Source: Chaetoderma sp. LZ-2023a (Eukaryota > Mollusca > Caudofoveata > Chaetodermatida > Chaetodermatidae). From it: a stretch of 64,000 bases of DNA. The stretch is from assembly GCA_034401795.1 (NCBI GenBank), contig CM067370.1, positions 64,891,812 through 64,955,811 on the forward strand, in the 5' to 3' direction. Position numbers and translations under genes: made by a program. Below, one piece after another: positions 23,301 through 33,228 of this stretch (position 1 is the stretch's first letter; each line of letters opens with the position of its first letter). A model generated the notes under the pieces. That model was not told the DNA's origin and did not search any database. It was given only the letters and a program-made list of their open reading frames with translations.

Positions 23301-26300
23301 TTCGCATACCAACATAATGAAGCAGCTAGCATCAATAAGTGAGATTTTGGCAGCAAACATGTGACACCTCTGTATATGACATAGTATCCGTGCAAAACTA
23401 AAACAAAGGATAATGCCTGCGACCACATTTCTTTCTCTAATGCACCGACTCGCCATAATATGCAATAATGGGAATAGTATATTAATTCTCGACAGACGTT
23501 TTTCTGTGGCTTTAAAATGGCATATGAATCGAATGTAAGTGCGGAAATTTGTCCGAAAATTACTCTTAAAATGAATTACAGCTGAGGCGTGCTACAACAG
23601 TAACATATACGCATATGTACAATCTATTAACTCTAGCTGACAAATGGAAAGGCATATGCAAATCTGAAAAACAGCCACCTTCACTCACATCGGATTTCAT
23701 ATGTTAATGATAAAGTCTTCAATTCTTTCCCAATTTGATCTGTATTTTTAAGAAAAGAAAATAACTGACAGTTGTTGGTGTTTGGTACAACAATAACATT
23801 CAGTGTAGTAGTTAGGCGTGATGAAATTGATATTCATAGTTTCAGAATAGGCATTATATTTATTAAACAATCGCTATGGTTGGGGTTCTCCTCCGAATTT
23901 TATGGTGAATCGAAACGATTTCTCCATTATATGAAGCGTGTCTATGCACTTAATGTTAACAATACAATTATATCTTACCGCTGATACGGATGCAGTGCCA
24001 ACGCCCATCCGTGTCCTCACAAAACCCTCAACTGTTGATGGATTTGTCAAAGCGAGGTAGAAGGCTCCTTCAGGTTTTGCACAATCCCTATTTCCGATCA
24101 ATGCGACTCTGTAGTTGTTGGGACTGTTCTGTCCATCATAATCAACAACAAAAGCCCAGTCATTTCGCAAGTCCATGTTGGCCGTGCCTGGTACAAAAAT
24201 ATGCGCATTTCCATTAAACACACCATACCAGTTAATGCCATCATCAGTTTGAGCAACAACACCACCTACGTTTGCGATCCAGAAGTTGTTGATTGACGTA
24301 TCCCTGATTTCACCATCATCAAACGTTACATGCAAAATTGGCTCACACGCTGAAAATGAAAATGGCAATTAAAACTGGTGTATTTACCAAAAATCAAATA
24401 GTCTTATCATACTCACCAGTGATTTTATATGTTGAATGGACAATAATAAACAAGTGCGATCCTCTTTTGTTGTGACGTAGGCATCTTTGTCAGAAATCTA
24501 AACTATTTGACAGACATACAGATGGACGGACGGGCGAACAGATGGGCGGACGGACGGGCAGGCTGGTGAGTAGGGTGGCGGGAGGGAGGATGCATGCAAT
24601 GAGTATGTAGTAATTATAGTCGTTATATTAAAATAAAAATATGGAAAATTACCAAATGCATTTATATCTCGAAGGTAATGCCCCTTTAACGAGGCATTAC
24701 CTTCCAGATGCAAATAAAATTTAACATTTTCAATATTTTTGTTTTAGTATAATGGTCCTGGTGTATCATTACTACATACTAATTTTTATACACAAATTAC
24801 GACCCCGTCATCCATATTTGTTATCATTTGTAGTTTCTCTGCAAACTGGTGTGAGTCGAAGAGTTTCTCAATTTAGAACTCAGATAATATGAAATATATC
24901 TAGACAGTTCGCCGGCGACAAACAAAATATTAGTGCCACGACGATCGCCGATCGGGAACATCAAAGACCTAGACGCTGGCAGAACAGGAACCGCAACAAA
25001 TTACATCACGACATCGAACAAATAAGTTGCATAATGTTAATTTTTGTTTATACGAGACCGTCGTCGCAACATCGTACTAACTTCCGACCACTCATAGCTT
25101 CGAGCTGGAGGGTGAGGCCCGTGCAATACGACGATGGCGTCGCAAGGGACCACGAAGTACTAAATACTCTGGGTTCTCTGCAACCGGAGATAAAGTTGAC
25201 CGTCATATATGTGGTTACAATTTTTATATTTGCGTAATTCATGATATGCGAGCAAATCATTCTGGGTCATCGTGGAACATCGGGCAGTAGTTGAACATCG
25301 TCCTAAGTCGTCGTGGAGCGTCTGGTAATAGTCAAAGATCGTCCTGCCTCGTCTAGCAGACGCGGATCGTCATGAGCCATTGTGGATCATCTGGTAACAG
25401 TCTGCATACTAGGAACAGTCTGGTTGCATCGGCAAGTCGTCTCGAGCCGTCGTCGTGGAGGATTGGCAGTGTATCAGAAATATATACAGTATGGTAACAA
25501 ACCCATGTAATCCTCTACCATCAGTTGTCATTTATCTGTGTGATTGGCATACGAACTTCATCTATACATTGAGTATTGGATTTCCTTTGGAAACTGTATC
25601 ATTTATTGAACGTCATTATCGTTATATTATCACAAACATTCATACACAAACCCAACCATTAACTTATTATCATACCATCAAAATTAATCTGCTGTGCACT
25701 CGCATATTATTAAAATCACTCAGGATCTTTCGTCTTTCTTTCTTTCATTCTTATTCTTCATCAAAGAATTTGCACCACATCTCTTCCTACAGTTTTCATC
25801 CGATCAACTCCAGACTTGGCGAACCTGTGCTACTTAACTTGGAATCGTGTGCTCGTTCTTTTATTGGCCCAAGGGTTTTCGAGCTACCCACCTTTCAGAG
25901 GCCAAAAAATCTCATAGGAAATGCTACTACACTTTGATCACATCACTACCATACTTGGTGAAGATGTTACCACTGGCGATTTTTTTTTGATTTTTTTTAA
26001 ACGGCCGCCAGACCTTTCCATTTGTCTTCCAATTATATCCCTTTCTCCACCATCTCTAACATTTTCTCTTACTACATCTCCCCCCCCCCCATTTTATTCA
26101 CGTATGTCTTCCTTTTTGCCCTTCCCTTCCTTTTCACCATTCACCTTATCATCTGGCTCTTTTCCTCTTTCTAAACATCTCTAATACCTCTCAACACAAG
26201 TACCATTATAAATTATTTCAAGTGATAACAGTATAAATAGCATGGCATGGAGACTTACGATCTTCAACAGGGTTGCCTATACAGGTACATGATACCAGGC

Positions 26301-26405
26301 TGAACTCCATTCCCTCAGCACAAGATCTGTCGTCAGCATCGAGGTCACGTGTATCAAAGAAAAAACGTGGATCCGCACGCACATCCATTGCGCATTGGAA
26401 CGCTG

Positions 26406-26466
<61 letters not shown>

Positions 26467-26646
26467 CTATTCTTATTATTATTCACGCAGTAATTTTGTA
26501 TTTCAATATATTTGTACAAACATGCAGTTTATATTATTATTGCATATCATTGTACATAGTGTAGCCACCCTCCCCCCCCCACCCCCTATATGTGTGAGGG
26601 CCTCGTTAACATCAGACAACTGACGATTTACCCTCGTGAAATAAAG

Positions 26647-26681
<35 letters not shown>

Positions 26682-28111
26682 GTTTTTCGAAATCATCGTC
26701 ATCCAAGACGGCTGCCTAATCGACCAATTAGGTTCTCTTTATGAAATTTGCTTCAGTTCTGCGCATAGGCAAGGTTTCCCAATTTTAAGCTCAGTTAGCT
26801 ATGCAGATTTCTAAAACAGTTTCGAAAATTCGCAACATTCCGAGATGACCGCTGAGTCAAGCGACTAATCAGGTTCATTCAATGTCCGAAACTAGTCCAT
26901 AGTCCCCCTATCACCATCTGAAGTTCGCAAACATGTTTAAAATAAATAAAAATAATAATTGTACCAATAACACTATGGGTTCCAGAACGTGGACATCTAA
27001 TAATAATGCAGCCACCGAGCAGAGGTTGCACATGGTATAATGTGAAGAATCGTATGGATAAAACTATAGTCTATTTAAAAATGCGTCGATCACGCAGTCA
27101 CCAAAGTTATCAGTAGGGAATATTATTTCAAAATTAACTTACGTGAGGTTGTCGGAAGTCCCACAGGGCATGGTGTGTCACAAACTCCGTTCACACACTG
27201 CATAGCCACGTTATCCCAAATATCACCCATATCACAACACACCCATTCCAATGTCCTCTGAATGACAAATATTGGTTTTAGTTTGATCAATATTACAAGA
27301 TATTCGTTTAAAGTACCACCACCACCACAGTAGATATGAGGCGTGTTAGATCAAATTTGAAGACGGAGTTTGAGGAGGTGATTTGACCTTTTTGGGGTGG
27401 TGGTGTACGCTAAGGGCCTCCTTTTGGTATTTATGCCCTCTATGTGACTTATTTTTGTCTTCCCAATATATGACAAAAGGATAAAAAGAAGGTTATTCCT
27501 AGTACATATTTATTTAAATAATGCCGCTGCCACCCCCAAACCGCTAAGCCGGGGATTTCCTAATGACATAATTTTGGTGTCACTAAATATGATGTCAGCA
27601 AGAAAGAAGGATGGTATTTTCATAGGTAATATGTAACTTCCAATTTTGTGGAGTTCGGGGTCAGATATCGAATGGTTCTTTTGTTCATAGTGCAGGGCAT
27701 GTGTAATCCCGTAGGACTTTAATGCAGAAAGTGTGCAATCTACTTGGAAATGTTAAATATGTATCACATAACATGAAAATGCATGTTGGCACTCTGGCAA
27801 TTTGTTCGATTCAAAATGGCAGCCATTTTTCAAAATGGTCGCCAATTTGCTTAGATAATTTAGGAAAAGGGTTAGAATTGTCCAATCTTCACACTCTAGA
27901 TGACAATTCTTATGTTTCCAAACATACCCAATCAGATTCTTACCTTTAGAATGCAATAGAAACAAAGTCTAATGTCATATTAAACGAATTATGACTTTAT
28001 GGCCTCAAAATATGACAAAATAATCAATCAGTTTGGCTAACACAGAATATGGTTAGCTCAAACTTTCAAAGCATCACATTTTTATTCAACAGACATATAT
28101 CAAACATATGT

Positions 28112-28163
<52 letters not shown>

Positions 28164-31100
28164 CTTCCATCTATTGAGGTATCATCATCACATCCAGCAA
28201 CTAAGTTCACATGATCATCTTGGTGATTCTCACAATCGTCATCAGCATCACAACAGCTACGTAAATCAATGCAGTTCAGACCCGTCTTTCGACGCTGGCA
28301 CTAGTTTGTAGAGCATTTACCTTTGACACATCCACTCTTTACCAGATGGATTATGTCGTCAGGCGTTGGTAACTGATTGGTCATGATAGGAACCCATTCT
28401 TGTGCTTCCAGATTCCACCCATAACCACTATGCGACTGGAGTTTGGGACTTGGTACTTTGTCATGGTTCCATACCATTAATTGATAATATGCATGTAGTA
28501 TGGCTTCGTGCAGTTCATCTGATGTAGGTGGCAGATTTATGTGTGTGCTTTGTTCTTCCTAAAGAGTCACCGCCTTAAATCATTCACTTTGGAGATGTGT
28601 GTGTTTAAAAGGTAAAGCTGGCAGACAAACACCTCGATGGCAGCAACTGTTTCATGATTTGGCTCTATGTCTGTTCCAAGTTTTGCCATTGCAGTGAGAA
28701 TTTCGTCATCGGCAACCTGAAAGGCCTTCCAACAGGTAAGCTTCCCTTTACCTGCAAAGCTACCCACGTTATCAGCACCACCGAGAGCATGAAATGCGGG
28801 AAGGGCAGCAAGTTGCTTGTTCCCAGCACCTGCATTAAGGTCTTTGCCAGTGGGATCACGTGCTTATGCTGTCCGGTTCCAGTCACAAATTAAATGTCCT
28901 CACACAAGGCAGCATACCAGCTTAGCGAAAGAACAAAAACATTGGTGTCAGACTAATTGATGTGTATGCTCATTGCCCAAGAGTCTGTTGCCTCCACATC
29001 ATGCAATAATAGCTTTGTGTCAGCTTCTTCTTGTTCACTGTGTAGGTGGCTCATATCCTTGTGTGTAGTACACACTGTGTACCTATGGACTTATCTACAT
29101 ATGCAACAATCAAACACTGATGTAGATGATAAGTTTGCATTATCCTATCTGGAAGATATGCGGGAAATTGCAGCTTTGTCTTTGTGTGTGATAGCCGCTT
29201 TCTCATAGGCAATTTGGCAATGTTTGCTGTATCAGTTATATGGTAAAAAACAGCGGGATGGCCACCTTATCTCTTGAGGCAAGTTGCCATCTTCAATGGA
29301 TTTGATACATCGTACCGATCAAAAATCAAGCGTACTTCGTCATAATTGCAGTGCTTCTGTATCACATGGCTTATGAAGTAATCTGCTAGATGGGAACAGG
29401 TTTTTTATTGCGCCTGGTGGATCCATTGATTGAACGTCAACCATAGCATTGACAATGGTAGCTTTTCTTGGTGTAGTGAGGATTTCTCTTACGTCTTCAG
29501 CAGAACACGATGGTTGGCTGTCGAGATCAAGCTACTCTCCATTGAACAATGAAGCACGCATCCATCAGCAGCAAACCTTGACCGTGGGACCACAGAAAAT
29601 TCATGTTTACTAATAGCATCCTTCAAATTGATCTCAGGCCTTGATTTTCACACTACTAACAAAAGCGCAAACAATGATCGGTCTACCTGGAGTTCGAGTA
29701 CTTTCTCTTTGACTGCTATTTTAACCTTTTTCGCTGTGCTCTTCAAAGTGGCCAATCTCTGCTTCTTCATTGGTGACCACAGATTAGTATCGCCTTTCTG
29801 GATACGTTCTGATACAAATGTTGCAAATAGTTTGGTGCCAATCTTGCTTTGTCTGCAGAGATCTTTGCTGACTTCTTTTGGAGTAACTGACTTGGTGACC
29901 AAGTTGAATAAGTCATCATTCTCAACAGTAAAACGATTCGTAAAACCTCTAAATGTTGCAGTAAGATCTTGGATGTTCCTTTCCTGACGTTCCAGTACAG
30001 TAGAAGAGATTGCCATGATGTTGGGTCCGCTTAGATAAATTGACCCTGCTATTCGTTGAGCTTCTGTAGCAAGCCTTGCAAGTTCTGGAGAGATAAAAAA
30101 AGAACTTGGTTCTAGCTGATGGGTTCAAAGTAATTCCCACTAAACTACCAAACCCTTTCATTGATATATTATGCTGCTCAAGGGCATTGTCAGTACCGAG
30201 GGCACAACACACTACATGTGACTTCTTGTTCACTACCCAGTTACCTTCAAGGAATTCCCAACAAATTTCAGGGTCTGATACCTTGAGGGATTTCATTTCT
30301 GCTAAGTAGAGGGGAATCATGAGTAGGTGGTTAAGGCGATCATGTGCGAAAAAGTACTTTGTGACCATCTCAAGGGTAACCAAATGTAGGTCCCAGTCTC
30401 CTGTACGTACTGCTTTGATAAAGATCACCATCTCTAGAACCATCTGCATGTACTGACGCATAATACAAATGAGAGGCTGAGTTCGCTTTAGTGCATCAAA
30501 CTCACTCATCTTCTGTATTATTTGCAATGATTCAAATGCATGGACAACTTGTGAATGTTCTTGATTTATATGCTCACCGTTGTCTTCCTGAAACGCTTTG
30601 TCGAGGTTCTTCGCAGCTATCTCGATTGGAGCAAGCAGCTGAGAATACTCTGTGCATATAAGGCCTCTTGATACAAAGCGAACAGAGATTGTAATGTCAC
30701 AATATGTGCTGTCTGCCCCAGTGCCACATGCTTTCCATTTAGAAATTGCTTGACAGTCACTGATCCATAAAGGTGTTCCTCAATCCGCCACAAGTCAATT
30801 CAACTGTTCTCAATATAGGCACCGACAGAACGTAATTGTGTCATAACAATATGAAGCTCTCCTACTCGAAGAATCAAGTGTCCTTTACCTTGACCAGCCA
30901 TTTGAAGTTGCTTTGCTGGTTGGTACAGTCCTAAGTCAAGCGAAATTACGAGTTTTCCTAAGGTATCTACCAGTTTAGTATGAATTCCTTGAGCCTGCAT
31001 CAATACTGTCAGTAATGTCTGCCATTCTTGAGCAGGTGAAGAAAGTAATGGAGGTGTTCCTATTCTCGTTACTGGCATCACATTATTGATTGCTGACTGG

Positions 31101-33001
31101 TATCCAGACCATGTTGGGATATTAATGGCAGGTTTCTTAGTTTGATCTGTCTTACTGGCAATGTCTTCTGTAGTATGACAGTCTTCATTTTCCACTCCCA
31201 TCACTGATGCTTCTTCATCTGAGGATTCTCTTACAATTGCCATCTCGTCATCATCTGCTTGTTCTCTGCGGTGCGCTCTTCCAAGGAGCATGCAGTTTTT
31301 GAAAGCCTTTTCGGTTTCTAGCTTGTCCATTAGCCTGGTGATGGTTTCTGGCAAATCTCTGATTGAACGAGCATAAGCAGGGTCAGTAAGTGTCAGCTCC
31401 ACTGCCTTGTCTCCCACTTTCCATCTGGCATGTCTTCCGCAAAATAAATATTATCCACAGCAAAGGAAACATGTCGACCATAGACTAAGCCTGGAATATA
31501 CATTCCATCATTGAGAGCCATTGTTTGAGTACACTTCCTGATATTTGTGCTTCAAGTCGTAGAAATCTGCAGTATACAGGGCACAATCTTAAGGCAGGTA
31601 GGATACTGACAATTTTCTTACTTCTGGTTGCCTGGCGAATTGAAACCCCAACGGCTAACTGATGCGGCATTTCATGGTAGAGACGTAATGTCTGGGATTT
31701 TGTGTTTCTTACTTGATGGTCAGAAAGAAACATCGTCACAGTAATTTGTGTCAAACGCATAGCCCGCTTGTTGACTTCAGAGGATTTTTGGGACCTTGCA
31801 ATACCCAACTTAAACAGCTGTACAGGTCCTTTGGCATATGCTCCTCAGTGACATCATCTAGGGAGCCAGTGAATCTTCACACTTCGCATGTGTTGATTGC
31901 TTTTCTGAGCAAGGAGGCGGCATCATACAGTGACTGCATGTTAGCAGTAATGTCTTCATCATACAAGTGATTGCATGTTAGCAGCAATGTCTTCATCATA
32001 CAGTGATTGCATGTTCGGAGCAATGTCTTCAACTGCATCTTCTGCTAAATGGATTGCAGCATCTGTGGTATTTCTAGTGGCTATACGATCAGACTCATTG
32101 GCCCATTTGCTTTGTGAAATTCTATGTCAGGAATTGCATTCTGTAAAATGTGCATCAATTTCTTACGGCGGCAATCAAGACTTTGCACATTATTAGCACA
32201 TCGAATGTTGATATACACCTCCTGTAGCGAAGTCATACTGGCAATGCTTCCATCTTTTAGAGCTCCCTCCACAAAATTGAGAAATTCAATATTTGCTGCC
32301 ACCTCATATACTGAGTTTATGTTGGTAAATTGTGTCCCCTTTGATGCGCGAGGAACACTATGAACATGTGTGGTCCAGCATCCCTTGTGATATCTGATGT
32401 TAATGGCATGCACATCATGTGGGTTAATTCCTGTACATAGTTTTACATGCAGTTTCTTGTTACAACCTTTTTCTATTGCCTCCTTAAGGACGCGGCCAAC
32501 ATTTTCTGTTACAACATTATGAAGAGGATTTCGATAAGTAGCTTCAAATTCACAGAAGAAACGTAGATCATTTTGAAATATATTTAGTCCAAACAATTTG
32601 TTTAACCTGTTTATATTTGTTTATACTATTATTATAATTTTTATTATTATTATTATTGCATTTTAAAAGTCAAAATCCGAATCTGTATGTTAAAAACTAT
32701 ATGGATGAATATTTAGATTGTGAAAATTGCACAATTGTAGACCTCTTTTCAAACAGTTGTAGCAAATTGGCGGCCATTTTGGAAAGTGGCTACAGTTTTC
32801 AATCTAACAAAGTGCCAACATGCATTTTTATGTTATTTGAGACATATTTAACATTTCTGAATAAGTGGAACACTTTCTGCATTTTATATGATATGTGTCA
32901 TATCATGACACATGCCCCTGCACTATCAGTGATAATGAGCTCTCACAATGAGGGCAACAGATGAATGGGCAATAACGGGATTTCAATTAGTGGACAAATC
33001 A

Positions 33002-33060
<59 letters not shown>

Positions 33061-33099
33061 CTCCTCTCTCTCCCTCTCCCCCTCTCTCTCTCTCCCTCT

Positions 33100-33130
<31 letters not shown>

Positions 33131-33163
33131 CACTCCTCTCTCTCCCTCTCCCCCTCTCTCTCT

Positions 33164-33228
<65 letters not shown>

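Larger units (their letters stand above)
27688..32925. mobile_element. Element A: 5.2-kb DNA transposon with XPG-like protein
   Basis: The left end TAGTGCAGGG and right end CCCCTGCACTA are inverted copies. The inverted repeats extend for over 200 bp (27,688-27,920 against 32,690-32,925). Both ends are flanked by TCA (27,685-27,687 and 32,926-32,928), a 3-bp target-site duplication. The interior holds one minus-strand coding region (32,596 to 28,301), broken in many places, with the same domain order as elements B and C. Inserted in an intron of the host gene. Confidence 0.85.

Noticed and set aside
29628-29987. Plus-strand frame of 119 codons
   Set aside because: Antisense to the element A nuclease-region coding sequence, which has the conserved motifs.
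27688-32925. CACTA/EnSpm superfamily for element A because of CACTA and TAGTG ends and a 3-bp duplication
   Set aside because: CACTA elements begin CACTA and end TAGTG; here the order is reversed, and elements B and C end in TAGTC without CACTA. No CACTA-type DDE transposase is visible.
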